NCBI RefSeq assembly: GCF_003999195.1
Contig: NZ_RJVR01000094.1
Location: 1-32,433, forward strand
DNA length: 32,433 bases
Source of the DNA: Streptomyces soli
GTDB lineage: Bacteria > Actinomycetota > Actinomycetes > Streptomycetales > Streptomycetaceae
Reading direction: 5' to 3'
Shown: positions 22,809 through 30,977 of the stretch, piece after piece
How the letters are laid out: each line of letters starts with the position of its first letter
Position numbering within the stretch: the stretch's first letter is position 1
The notes under the pieces: generated by a model
What the model was told of the DNA's origin: nothing
The model's database searches: none
Seen by the model: only the letters and a program-made list of their open reading frames with translations
Program-made: the position numbers and the translations under genes

Positions 22809-23432
22809 TCACCACAACAGCCCCTGCGGCAGCGGCACCGACAGGGCGTAGACGAACAGCCCCTCGGTGACCGCGCCCATCACGACGGCGCTGATCACCG
22901 CGGTACGCCAGGCCCGCAGCGCACCGAAGTAGGCGAGGAAGAAGACCGGGATCGCCACCACGAAGCCCAGCACGTAGATGCCGGCCAGCAGTCCGGCGAC
23001 CCACGCGATGGCGTACAGCACCTGCCGCGGCTCGCCGAACGAGGTCTTCAGCGAGGTTGGAGGCTTCACGGCCGCGGCGGGCTCGTCGTCCCCGCTCGCA
23101 TCGTCGGCCGCGAAGTCCCCGTCTGCCGCAGGCTCGGTGGTCTGCGCGTGGTCTGCCTCGGCGACCCGCTCGGCGACGTTCCGCCCTGCCTTCTCGCGCG
23201 TCGATCTGCCGCGCGACGCGCTGTCGTGGGTGACCGACCACAACGGGGGGACCAGGTGGGCCAGTAGGTGTACGGCGCCCAGGATGATGGCGAGCCAGCC
23301 GACGACCAGCGGGATCTGCCGGCCCTGTGGCGGATAGGCGTTCGCGGCGTGGACGTACAGGGCAGAGCCGGCCACGATGGCGATGTCGATGATCAGTTCG
23401 CCCAGGTGGAGGCGGCGCGGTGTGGTGGTCAT
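22809..23432 (-). CDS. tctB: Tripartite tricarboxylate transporter small membrane subunit (TctB)
   Basis: A 207-residue membrane protein with four predicted hydrophobic segments: LIIDIAIVAGSALYVHAA, IPLVVGWLAIILGAVHLLAH, VLYAIAWVAGLLAGIYVLGF plus VVAIPVFFLAYFGAL, and TAVISAVVMGAVTEGLFVYA. The end LSVPLPQGLLW is typical of TctB. Between segments 2 and 3 there is an extra polar, acidic linker of about 65 residues (ADGDFAADDASGDDEPAAAV), longer than in most TctB proteins. Its start overlaps the stop of tctA (ATGA). Together with tctA and tctC it forms a cation-coupled uptake system for carboxylates. Confidence 0.88.
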   Translation of the reverse strand: MTTTPRRLHLGELIIDIAIVAGSALYVHAANAYPPQGRQIPLVVGWLAIILGAVHLLAHLVPPLWSVTHDSASRGRSTREKAGRNVAERVAEADHAQTTEPAADGDFAADDASGDDEPAAAVKPPTSLKTSFGEPRQVLYAIAWVAGLLAGIYVLGFVVAIPVFFLAYFGALRAWRTAVISAVVMGAVTEGLFVYALSVPLPQGLLW

Positions 23433-25030
23433 CGTTGCTCTCCTGCGGTCGTTGTCGGCGTCGCCCGGTCGTCGAGAGGCTCCTCGGTGTCGGCGGGCAC
23501 CGGCGCGGTGAGGGCCACGGCCTGCCGGCGCGGTGCGATCAGGCGGACGCCCCGCTTGAGTAGCGGGCCGAACAGGCTCATGACGGTGATCGCTACCATG
23601 ACGTCGGTGATCGGGCGGCGCAGCGCGCCCCAGCCCTGCAGCTGCGAGACCAGGTACAGGTTGTTCTCCACGACCTTGCCGAGGATGAAGCCGATCATCG
23701 CTGCGGGCAGCGAGTAGCCGAAGCGGGTCATCAGGTAGCCGGCCACGCCGAAGGCCACCATGACCGTGACCTGGGCGAGTTCGTCGGAGGCGGCGTACAC
23801 GCCCAGGAAGCCCAGTGCCACGACGAACGGGACCAGCATCCGTCCGGGCACCTTCGCCAGCCGTGCCAGCAGCGGCGCCAGACCCAGGCCGGTCAGGCTG
23901 GACAGCAGGCTTCCGACGCCGATCACCAGGGCCATCGCCCAGACGGCGTCGACGTGGTCCTTGAGCATCGCCGGGCCCGGGACGATGCCGAGGATGGTGA
24001 AACCGCTCAGCAGCACGGCCATGCCGACGCCGCCGGGGACCCCGAGCGCCACGGTGGGCAGCAGGTTGCCTGCCTCCTTGGAGATGGAGGACGACTCCGG
24101 CGCGATGATGCCCTCGGGCGTGCCCTGCCCGAACCGCTCCGGGTGCTTGGAGATCTTCATCGCCTGGCCGTAGGAGATGAAGTTGGCCGCGATCCCGCCG
24201 ATGCCGGGGATGATCCCGAGCACGGTGCCGAGAACCGCGGAGCGGATGGTGAGCCAGGGGTAATGCAATACGTCGCGTACGCCGGTGAGGACCTTGTTGT
24301 CCGGGTGGTCGCCCTCGCGGATGGAGGCCGCGCCACCACTCGCCGACAGCGAGTCGTGACCGGTGGCGTAGATGCGGAACATCTCCGACAGTGCAAACAG
24401 GCCGAGCGCCGCCGCGGTGATGTTGAACCCGTTGTACAGCGACTGGTAACCGCCTGTGTACCGCTGCACACCGGTGATCGGGTCGTACCCGACGAACGAC
24501 GTCATCAGGCCGATCGCCCCGGACAGCAGGCCCTTGGTGGCCGACGCCGCCCGCATCTGGCCGATGAGCACGATCGCCAGCACCGCCAGCGCCAGGTACT
24601 CCGAGGCGTGGAAGAGCGTGGCCAGCTTGCTCATGAACGGGATGAGCACGAAGAGCAGCGCCACGCCGATCCAGCCGCCGATGGTGGTGGCCGCCGCGGA
24701 GATGCCCAGGGCACGGGCCGGCTGCCCGGCCCGCGTCATGGCATAGCCGTCGAACGTCGTCGCCGCCGACTCCGGTGCGCCGGGGGTGTTGAACAAGATG
24801 GCCGTGACCGAACCGCTGAAGTAGATGCCGGTGTGCGCGGCCAGCAGCAGGGCCAGCGCGGGCACGATCGGCATGCCGTAGATGAACGGCAGCAGCAAAG
24901 TCAGCAGGACGGCGCCGCCCAGTCCCGGGATGGCCCCGACCAGCGTGCCGATCAGCGTGCCCACCAGGAGCAGCGCCAGCGCGGAGGGGCTCAACAGCCC
25001 GGAGAACCCCGATATGAGGCCGTTAAACAC
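23429..25030 (-). CDS. tctA: Tripartite tricarboxylate transporter large membrane subunit (TctA)
   Basis: A 533-residue integral membrane protein with about 11-12 hydrophobic segments. It carries the two family signatures: LIGTLVGAIPGLGGAVLLTL (first half) and VLGTVLGIIPGIGGIAANFI (second half), the inverted-repeat glycine loops of TctA. VTAILFNTPGAPESAATTFD and IIAPESSSISKEAGNLLPT are also diagnostic. It is the translocating subunit in the cytoplasmic membrane. The gene order tctC-tctA-tctB is standard; a 40-nt gap separates it from tctC. Specificity is set by tctC, and relatives of this family import tricarboxylates, terephthalate and other aromatic acids. Confidence 0.95.
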   Translation of the reverse strand: MFNGLISGFSGLLSPSALALLLVGTLIGTLVGAIPGLGGAVLLTLLLPFIYGMPIVPALALLLAAHTGIYFSGSVTAILFNTPGAPESAATTFDGYAMTRAGQPARALGISAAATTIGGWIGVALLFVLIPFMSKLATLFHASEYLALAVLAIVLIGQMRAASATKGLLSGAIGLMTSFVGYDPITGVQRYTGGYQSLYNGFNITAAALGLFALSEMFRIYATGHDSLSASGGAASIREGDHPDNKVLTGVRDVLHYPWLTIRSAVLGTVLGIIPGIGGIAANFISYGQAMKISKHPERFGQGTPEGIIAPESSSISKEAGNLLPTVALGVPGGVGMAVLLSGFTILGIVPGPAMLKDHVDAVWAMALVIGVGSLLSSLTGLGLAPLLARLAKVPGRMLVPFVVALGFLGVYAASDELAQVTVMVAFGVAGYLMTRFGYSLPAAMIGFILGKVVENNLYLVSQLQGWGALRRPITDVMVAITVMSLFGPLLKRGVRLIAPRRQAVALTAPVPADTEEPLDDRATPTTTAGEQR

Positions 25031-25070
25031 GTCGTCTCCTTGTGCTTGGCAAGCTTCTCTGGCAGCCCGA

Positions 25071-26135
25071 TCAGTTCGACTTGAGAAGGTCGGTGAACAG
25101 GGAAGCCTGACTCAGCGCCTTGGTGACCGTGGAGGACAGGAAATCGGGCGACTGGTAGCCCTGGTACAGGCCGGCCTTGGTGGCCGCCTTCTTGAACTCC
25201 GGGTCGTTCATCGACTTGCTGAACGCGGTGCGCAGCGCGCTGAGTTGAGCGGCGGGGACGCCGGGCGGGGCGAAGAAGGCGTGGCCCAGGTCCATCACGT
25301 CGCTGAGTGCCTGTAGCGCTTGGACGGTTTGGCTGTCGAGGCCGTCCTTCTGCGCCTCCTGGGTGACGGTCGGCACGTTCGGCAGCTTGCTGAACGGACG
25401 GGCCGAGACGAGCAGCACACTGTGTGACTGCGCGGTGATCTGTGCGATGTCGGAGGAGGACAGCGAGGCCGTAGTGCCCTCACCGCTCATGAACGCGGCC
25501 TTCTCGTCGCTGCTGCCAGAGAAGGCGGCCACCATCTTGAACGGCACCTTGAAGGCGTTGTAGACGATGACGGCCGCGTTGTAGTCCGAGCTGCCCTTGC
25601 CGGTGGCCAGCGCGGAGACCGTGCCGCCAGCGGACTTGAGGGCGTCGAAGGCGGCCGGACCGTTGGCGTGGGTTGCTATCAGGTGCGGGTCGTCGTCGGG
25701 ACGGCCGAGCCAGCTGACCTTCGTCATGTCCAGGTTGAAGCCCGAGCTGTGGTCGATCTGGTCGAAGACGTCGCCGCCGGCGTTGGTGTCGCCAATGGTC
25801 AGACCGTCCGGCTTGGCGTTGTAGATCTGCCCGGTCCCGATGAGGCCGCCGCCGCCCGGGGCGTTGACGACCATCACCTTGCCGGCGCCGAGGTACTTCT
25901 GCATATAGGGCGCGATGACGCGGGCCCACTGGTCGTATCCGCCGCCGGGGCCGTAGGGGACCACGATCTGCACGGTCTTGCCCGAGTAGAAGGACGCCCC
26001 GCCACCGGACGCGGCCGCTGTGCTGCTCTTCGGGCCGCAGCCGGCCAGAGCGGTGAGGGCGAAGGCGGCCACGGCGGCGACCGCGGTGCCCCGAGATCGG
26101 GGAAGTGAGCGAAGGCGCAAGCAGGACAGCATCAT
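25071..26135 (-). CDS. tctC: Tripartite tricarboxylate transporter substrate-binding lipoprotein (TctC)
   Basis: A 354-residue exported lipoprotein. The signal peptide (RSRGTAVAAVAAFALTALAG) ends in the lipobox LAGC with Cys 33. Family blocks are VQIVVPYGPGGGYDQWARVI, NAPGGGGLIGTGQIYNAKPD, GLTIGDTNAG and a C-terminal FFAPPGVPAAQLSALRTAF. The GGG-rich loop and the Asp that binds a substrate carboxylate are present. The usual 'tgkl..R' residues differ (PDDDPHLIATHANGP), so the ligand may not be citrate. The ATG at 26135 was chosen because GAGG lies at the right distance; the frame is open further upstream. It heads the tctCAB unit under operator E. Confidence 0.9.
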   Translation of the reverse strand: MMLSCLRLRSLPRSRGTAVAAVAAFALTALAGCGPKSSTAAASGGGASFYSGKTVQIVVPYGPGGGYDQWARVIAPYMQKYLGAGKVMVVNAPGGGGLIGTGQIYNAKPDGLTIGDTNAGGDVFDQIDHSSGFNLDMTKVSWLGRPDDDPHLIATHANGPAAFDALKSAGGTVSALATGKGSSDYNAAVIVYNAFKVPFKMVAAFSGSSDEKAAFMSGEGTTASLSSSDIAQITAQSHSVLLVSARPFSKLPNVPTVTQEAQKDGLDSQTVQALQALSDVMDLGHAFFAPPGVPAAQLSALRTAFSKSMNDPEFKKAATKAGLYQGYQSPDFLSSTVTKALSQASLFTDLLKSN

Positions 26136-26226
26136 TGAGGTCCTCACGGTCTCGGGGGAATAGGCGCGCGAACGCGGAAAGGCACGGAGGTGCAACCACA
26201 TCCGGGGGCACGTCCGGTTGGAAGTA

Positions 26227-26255
26227 AAGGTATGTCCATTCTACCGATGGTGCAA
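26227..26255 (-). promoter_or_regulatory. Promoter with operator E upstream of tctCAB
   Basis: On the minus strand a -35 TTGCAC (26250-26255), a 17-bp spacer and a -10 TACCTT (26227-26232) can be read. The operator AGGTATGTCCATTCTACCG (26228-26246, plus-strand reading) fills the spacer and the -10. It matches operator B at GGTATGTCCATT. Confidence 0.6.
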
Positions 26256-26338
26256 GGATCCGGACGCGTTCGCGTGCGATCGAAGTCCTCGGTGTCTGCC
26301 GGGCTCGGCAGTACGGCATTCCGGCCCGAGCTGTGAGG

Positions 26339-27607
26339 TCAGGCGGCCGGCGCCGCGTCGGCGGGGGCGGCCAGCAGGGATTTGAGCGGAACGCTGTCGT
26401 CGCCCGCCCGTTCCGGCGGCACGGTGGCGCCCTGGGTGAGCGCCCGGCGCACGGCCATGTAGTCCGCCGGACGGTTGACGGCGTCGGCCGCCAGTAGACG
26501 GCCCTGTCGGTAGTAGAGGACGCAGAAGCGCTCCTCGTCCGGCTCGCCGCGTACGACGTACTCGTCGAAGCCGGTGGACAGTCCGGCGATCTGCAGCCGC
26601 AGATCGCCCTGGTACGACCAGAACCACGGCACCGATCGCACCTCCTCCAGCCGGCCGAGGAGCGTGGCCGCGGCCACCTGGGCCTGCGCCACGGCGTTCT
26701 GCACTGATTCCAGCCGCACCCGGCCCTGCCCGGTCATCGGGTGCGGTCGCACCGTGCAGTCGCCGGCGGCGACCACGGCCGGATCGCTGGTGCGGGCGTA
26801 TGTGTCCACCACGATGCCGCCCTCGCAGGTCAGCCCCAGCCGTTCGGCCAGTTCGGTGCGCGGCACGATGCCGACCCCGACCAGCACCAGGTCGGCCGGC
26901 AGCCGCGTGCCGTCGGCCAGCAGAACCCCGGTCACCCGGCCGGACCCGCCGCCGAAGCCCGCGACGCCGCGGGACAGCAGGATGTCGACGCCGCGCCGCT
27001 GGTGGGCGCGCAGGTAGAAGTCCGAGACGGCGGGGGCAACCGCCCGGGCCATCAGGCGCTCTGCGGCCTCGACCACCGTGACCTGCCGCCCGAGCGCGCG
27101 CGCCGCGGCTGCCGCCTCCAGGCCGATGAACCCGCCACCCACCACGACCACCCGGGAGGCGGTCGCCAGGCGCGAGCGCAAGTCGGCGGCGTCGTCGTGG
27201 TCGCGGAGATAGCAGATCCCGTCCAAATCGGCGCCGGGCAGCGCGAGCCGCCGCGGCCCGGCGCCAGTGGTCAGCGCCAGCCGATCGAAGGGCAGTTCGC
27301 GCCCGCTGGCGGTCACCGCCGTACCTGAGCCAGGCGGTCGGGACGGTAGGAGCGCCACGTCGGCCACTCGTTCGCCGCGCACCAGCTCGATCCCGGACTC
27401 AGCGTAGAAGGAGGGGGCTCGGAACTCCAGCGTCTCCAGCTCGGCCTGTCCGGCCAGGAACTCCTTCGACAGCGGCGGGCGCTGGTAAGGCGGGTGGGGC
27501 TCCTCGCCGACCATGGTGATGGGCGCGGTGTCGCCCGACTGCCGTAGGGAGATGGCCAGTTGCAGACCGGCCTGGCTGGCACCGACGATCAGGGTCCCGC
27601 CGCTCAC
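26339..27607 (-). CDS. Ferredoxin reductase (FAD/NAD-binding, rhodocoxin/putidaredoxin reductase type)
   Basis: A 422-residue flavoprotein. FAD-binding fold at the start (TLIVGASQAGLQLAISLRQ), PYQRPPLSKEFLAGQ typical of oxygenase-coupled ferredoxin reductases, NAD-binding fold RVVVVGGGFIGLEAAAAARA, the second FAD block SDPAVVAAGDCTVRP, and the C-terminal domain with WFWSYQGDLRLQIAGLSTGF. It would pass electrons from NAD(P)H to the ferredoxin at 18127-18450. The GTG at 27607 gives the expected N-terminus and has GGGAG 5 nt upstream; the frame is open to beyond 27694, but that start would abut its ribosome binding site. The GTG overlaps the stop of a 27-codon leader frame. Confidence 0.9.
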   Translation of the reverse strand: MSGGTLIVGASQAGLQLAISLRQSGDTAPITMVGEEPHPPYQRPPLSKEFLAGQAELETLEFRAPSFYAESGIELVRGERVADVALLPSRPPGSGTAVTASGRELPFDRLALTTGAGPRRLALPGADLDGICYLRDHDDAADLRSRLATASRVVVVGGGFIGLEAAAAARALGRQVTVVEAAERLMARAVAPAVSDFYLRAHQRRGVDILLSRGVAGFGGGSGRVTGVLLADGTRLPADLVLVGVGIVPRTELAERLGLTCEGGIVVDTYARTSDPAVVAAGDCTVRPHPMTGQGRVRLESVQNAVAQAQVAAATLLGRLEEVRSVPWFWSYQGDLRLQIAGLSTGFDEYVVRGEPDEERFCVLYYRQGRLLAADAVNRPADYMAVRRALTQGATVPPERAGDDSVPLKSLLAAPADAAPAA

Positions 27608-27687
27608 TGTCGCTCCCGCCGCTGGTGCGGGCGGGACGGCCGCGCTGCGGCGGACCCAGGGCGGTGTCGCTGTACCTTGCGTGGCAT
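27604..27687 (-). CDS. Possible 27-residue basic leader peptide upstream of the ferredoxin reductase gene
   Basis: A short frame starts with ATG at 27687, preceded by a near-perfect AAGGAGG with a 7-nt spacer, the best ribosome binding site in this region. It encodes MPRKVQRHRPG followed by Ala/Arg/Pro-rich residues and ends in RRERQ; nine of 27 residues are Arg or Lys. Its TGA overlaps the GTG of the reductase gene (GTGA), suggesting that ribosomes finishing the leader start the reductase. It could be a coupling leader, a small protein, or an artefact of a longer reductase N-terminus in the neighbouring frame. Confidence 0.4.
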   Translation of the reverse strand: MPRKVQRHRPGSAAARPSRPHQRRERQ

Positions 27688-27706
27688 CGGGCACCCTCCT
27701 TGTGTT

Positions 27707-27725
27707 TGGACTTAATATTAGACCA
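27707..27725. promoter_or_regulatory. Operator F upstream of the ferredoxin reductase gene
   Basis: TGGACTTAATATTAGACCA; on the minus strand TGGTCTAATATTAAGTCCA. This is the most symmetrical of the eight sites, with half-sites TGGACTTA and TTAGACCA around ATA. TGGTCTAAT also resembles an extended -10 for the minus-strand gene, 100 bp before its GTG and 20 bp before the leader frame. Confidence 0.62.
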
Positions 27726-27799
27726 TTAAACCAGCGCTGGAGCAGCTGCGCGAGGGCGGCTTTCCCGCCCGTGGATTCGTTGACGGCCATAGGGTGCGT

Positions 27800-27818
27800 T
27801 GATATAACGGTTAGGCCA
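27800..27818. promoter_or_regulatory. Operator G upstream of the methyltransferase-MFS unit
   Basis: TGATATAACGGTTAGGCCA. It keeps T-x-x-TAT at the left and TTAGGCCA at the right in the 19-bp frame; GG is reduced to GA. It lies on the plus-strand side of the 27.7-28.0 kb divergent region, where the promoter of the methyltransferase gene should be. Confidence 0.45.
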
Positions 27819-28006
27819 TTGAGGGAATGATGGTCGGCCGCACCGGTCGACCACCCCGGCACTGCGGGCCGGTGACGACGGCCGCGGGCGCCCGCCTCGA
27901 GGCGGGCAGTACAGCGGGACGGCCGACCGCCCCTCCCGCTCACCCCCAGCACCAGCGGAGCCCCGCCATGCCCGGGCGCCCCGACCCGCACACGTCAGGA
28001 GCCGAG

Positions 28007-28699
28007 ATGCCGGAACAGAGCCGTACCGCAGCCGCAGTGTGGTCCGACCCCAGCTTCGCCAGCGCGTGGCTCGCCGCCGACCCGCAGGGCGCGCAGGACC
28101 TCCTCGAACTGCCCCGGCTGATCGCGGCCCGCCTGGTTGCCGACGAGACGCCGAGCCCTGGCCTGGTCGTGGACGTAGCCAGCGGCGCGGGGAAGTTCCT
28201 CTCGGTCTTCCTCGACGCCTTCCCCGGCGCCCGCGGAGTCTGGCTGGACGCCTCGGACACCATGCTCGGGCAGGCCAAGCGGGATCTGGCCCGGTTCGGC
28301 GACCGGGTCGATTTCCTCATCGGTGACATGGGCGCGCTGCGCGCGGCCGGCGTCCCCGAAGGCGCCGCCGCGCTCATCACCTCCCGGGCCAGCCACCACC
28401 TCGGCCGCGAGGAACTGCACGGTTTCTACCGCGAGGCCGCCGGACAGCTCGCGCCCGGGGGCTGGCTGGTCAACCTCGACCACATCGGCCTGGACGAGCG
28501 GTGGAACCGGCGTTTCCGATCGGTCCGCAAGCAGTTCAGCCCGCCCAGGACGACCGCGTCCACCCACCACCACGCCGCCCCGCTGCCAAAGGCCGACGAC
28601 CACCTCGACGGATTCCGCGCGGCCGGCGTCCAGGATGTGGACATCGCCTGGAAGGCCTTCTACAGCTGCCTGTTCATCGGCCGGACCCCCCTGGCCTGA
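28007..28699 (+). CDS. Class I SAM-dependent methyltransferase
   Basis: A 230-residue protein with the SAM-binding motif I LVVDVASGAGKFLSVFLDAF (about 53-72), the acidic motif GVWLDASDTMLGQAKRDLA, FLIGDMGAL and the post-motif GQLAPGGWLVNLDHIG. These are typical of small class I methyltransferases. The acceptor cannot be inferred; methylation of a phenolic or carboxylate pathway compound is possible. The ATG at 28007 has AGGAG with 6-nt spacing; an ATG at 27968 in the same frame also has a reasonable GGAG. It lies downstream of operator G and is followed by the MFS gene after 154 bp on the same strand. Confidence 0.82.
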   Translation: MPEQSRTAAAVWSDPSFASAWLAADPQGAQDLLELPRLIAARLVADETPSPGLVVDVASGAGKFLSVFLDAFPGARGVWLDASDTMLGQAKRDLARFGDRVDFLIGDMGALRAAGVPEGAAALITSRASHHLGREELHGFYREAAGQLAPGGWLVNLDHIGLDERWNRRFRSVRKQFSPPRTTASTHHHAAPLPKADDHLDGFRAAGVQDVDIAWKAFYSCLFIGRTPLA

Positions 28700-28853
28700 C
28701 CGGTCCGCGGCGGCCGCCCTCCGTGCCGGCGCATATTCCCACGTCATGCCCCTTCTGTGAAGATCCCGCGCCCGCATCGTCGTGATACGCCGCCCGCAGG
28801 CTCTCCATGTACGGCTCCGGCCACTGCCGCAATTGCGTCACGCAAGGAACACG

Positions 28854-30152
28854 ATGACAACCGACTCAGAGTTGACCACCGAGGCGAGCACGAGCCGAAC
28901 CACCGCTCTGCGCGGGCGTCACATGCACAGATGGCTTCACGTGAGCCTCCCGCTGCTGATCGCGTTCTCGGTGGCCCAGCTCAGCAAGTCCTCGATCGGC
29001 GTCTTCGTCGCCGATCCGTCGTTCCGCCAGGAGTTCGGCCTGGACCTGCACCCCGGAGCCGTGGGCTGGCTGACCAGCCTCTTCCTTTACGCGTACGGGG
29101 TCGCGCTGTTCCTGTGGGGCTTCGTGCTGAAGCGCTTCGGCCCGCGCACCTCGATGCTGGTCGGCACCGGGATCTGGGTCGTGGCACTCGCCCTGCCACC
29201 ATTCGTGCACAGCCTCAACCAGCTTTACGGCACCCGCATCTTGCTGGCGATCGGCGAGGCGTGCTTCTACCCGGTCGCGCACACCCTGACCGCCCGCTGG
29301 TTCCCGATGCACGAACGGGCGCGGGCGAACGCCTCCTGGCTGTCCGGCATCTTCGTCGGCTCGGCGCTCGGCAGCAGCCTGACCACCTCGATGCTGTCCG
29401 CGTTCAGCTGGCGCACCACCTTCCTCGTGCAGGCGTTGATCGCCCTCGCGTTCGCCTTCCTTGTGGTGCTCGTCCTGCTCCAGGACCGGCCCGACCCGGA
29501 CCGCGGCATCAGCGAGGCGGAGGTCCGCCACATCGTGGAGGGCCGCTTCGAGTCCACCACCGTGGTGCCCAAGCGCGGTCCGGAGTCTCCGTTCCGTAAC
29601 TACCGCTACTGGCTGACGATGCTGATGTACATCGGCACCAACGCGCCGTTCTACGGCCTGGTGACCTGGGTGCCGCTGTACCTGCAGCAGGAACGCCACG
29701 TGAAGCTGAGCGACATCGGCCTGCTTCTCACCGTTGCGAATGTGCTGTCCATCGTGGTCATGGTGCTGGTTGGCCGGGCCTCGGACCGCAAAGTGAAACG
29801 GGCCGGCTGGGCCGCGATCGGTTTCACCATCGAGGGCACCGGCATCGCCGGCACCGCCCTGTCGGGCAGCGCCGGCCTGGACAGCTTCTTCATCTTCCTC
29901 GGCCTGGCCGGCAACGCCTGGTGCGTGGTGACGAACTGGTCGCTGCTGCACAGCCTGATGCCCACACGGCAGTCGGAGTACTCCAGCAGCGTCTTCTCCT
30001 CGCTCACCAACCTGGTCGCAGCCGCGTTGCCGGCGCTGATGGGCACGCTGCTTGCGGCGACCGGCTCCTACACAGCCGGCTTCGGGGTGCTGTTCGTATC
30101 GGTCGTCATCTCGCTCGGCTGCTGCCTGGTGCTGCTCCCGCAGGGCTACTGA
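28854..30152 (+). CDS. MFS transporter, anion:cation symporter (ACS)-like
   Basis: A 432-residue membrane protein with about 12 hydrophobic segments. The first conserved loop is WGFVLKRFGPRTSMLVG (between segments 2 and 3) and its repeat in the second half is VGRASDRKVKRAG. EACFYPVAHTLTARWFPMHE and RARANASWLSG are typical of the ACS group, which imports organic anions including phthalate and other aromatic acids. It belongs to the same regulon as tctCAB, so the island codes for two unrelated uptake systems. AAGGA precedes the ATG. Its 3' end overlaps the convergent regulator gene by 47 bp. Confidence 0.9.
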   Translation: MTTDSELTTEASTSRTTALRGRHMHRWLHVSLPLLIAFSVAQLSKSSIGVFVADPSFRQEFGLDLHPGAVGWLTSLFLYAYGVALFLWGFVLKRFGPRTSMLVGTGIWVVALALPPFVHSLNQLYGTRILLAIGEACFYPVAHTLTARWFPMHERARANASWLSGIFVGSALGSSLTTSMLSAFSWRTTFLVQALIALAFAFLVVLVLLQDRPDPDRGISEAEVRHIVEGRFESTTVVPKRGPESPFRNYRYWLTMLMYIGTNAPFYGLVTWVPLYLQQERHVKLSDIGLLLTVANVLSIVVMVLVGRASDRKVKRAGWAAIGFTIEGTGIAGTALSGSAGLDSFFIFLGLAGNAWCVVTNWSLLHSLMPTRQSEYSSSVFSSLTNLVAAALPALMGTLLAATGSYTAGFGVLFVSVVISLGCCLVLLPQGY

Positions 30153-30933
30153 CCGCTTTCCTGGTGCGAGTGGTCTTACGGGCCGGTTCCTCCAGGCAGA
30201 GCCGGTCGGCGGTACGGGACAGGTGCTCTCGCATGATGCGGGTGCCCGTCTCCGCGTCGCCGTCCTGGATAGCGGCCAGGATCGCCCGGTGCTCCTCCAG
30301 GCCGCGCTTGCCCATTTCGGGCGCGGTCTTCTGCGCTGTGGCGAGGGACATCAGGAGGGGCCCGTGGAAGGAGCGGACCAGCATCTCGAAGGCGGTGTTG
30401 TGTGTGGCGGCGGCCAGCCGGGTGTGGAACTCCGCCGACAGCGACACGTCGTACTCGCCGCTTGCGAGCGCCGCCTCCTGCCGGTCGCAGATGTCCTCCA
30501 GCGCGGCAATGTCATCGTCGTCCGCGTTGCCGCACAGCAACGGGATGATGCCCAACTCCAACACCATGCGGACTTCGGTGACCTCGCCGGCCGTCACGGA
30601 CGAGAGCGTAAGCAGGTCGACGATGCTCGCCCCGACCCGGTCGCTGGTCGGCTGGGTAACGAAGGCGCCGCCGTGCGCGCCCACCCGGATCTCGACCAGA
30701 CCGTTGGCCTCCAGCACGCGCAGCGCCTCGCGGACGGTGACCCGGCTGACGCCGAACCGCTCGCACATCTCCCGTTCCGGGGGAAGGCGGTTGCCAGGGG
30801 TCAGTTTCCCGTCATGGATGAGAGAGCGCACCTGATCTACGATCAGTGCGGACACCCGGCGGTCATTCACCGGGCTCAGGAGCTGACTGGGCTGACCGTC
30901 GTCAGCCTTCGCTGTCGTACGGCGAGGCGGCAT
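30106..30933 (-). CDS. GntR-family regulator with FCD ligand-binding domain
   Basis: A 275-residue regulator. The winged helix-turn-helix lies at about 26-93: LIVDQVRSLIHDGKLTPGNR, LPPEREMCERFGVSRVTVRE and ALRVLEANGLVEIRVG. The FCD all-helical domain (about 105-235) shows metal-ligand His residues in LSAEFHTRLAAATHN, LEEHRAILAAI and IMREHLSRT. FCD proteins usually bind a carboxylate ligand at a metal and then leave the DNA. It is the only regulator in the island and the likely reader of the TGG-N13-CCA sites, including one 45 bp upstream of its own ATG. The ATG at 30933 has AAAGGA 5 nt upstream. A basic C-terminal tail (KTTRTRK) follows. Confidence 0.92.
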   Translation of the reverse strand: MPPRRTTAKADDGQPSQLLSPVNDRRVSALIVDQVRSLIHDGKLTPGNRLPPEREMCERFGVSRVTVREALRVLEANGLVEIRVGAHGGAFVTQPTSDRVGASIVDLLTLSSVTAGEVTEVRMVLELGIIPLLCGNADDDDIAALEDICDRQEAALASGEYDVSLSAEFHTRLAAATHNTAFEMLVRSFHGPLLMSLATAQKTAPEMGKRGLEEHRAILAAIQDGDAETGTRIMREHLSRTADRLCLEEPARKTTRTRKAVSSPAGAAPGSSRAR

Positions 30934-30977
30934 GGGAGTCCTTTCGAAACGCGTTGACAAATCCAGTGTACCGGAAT

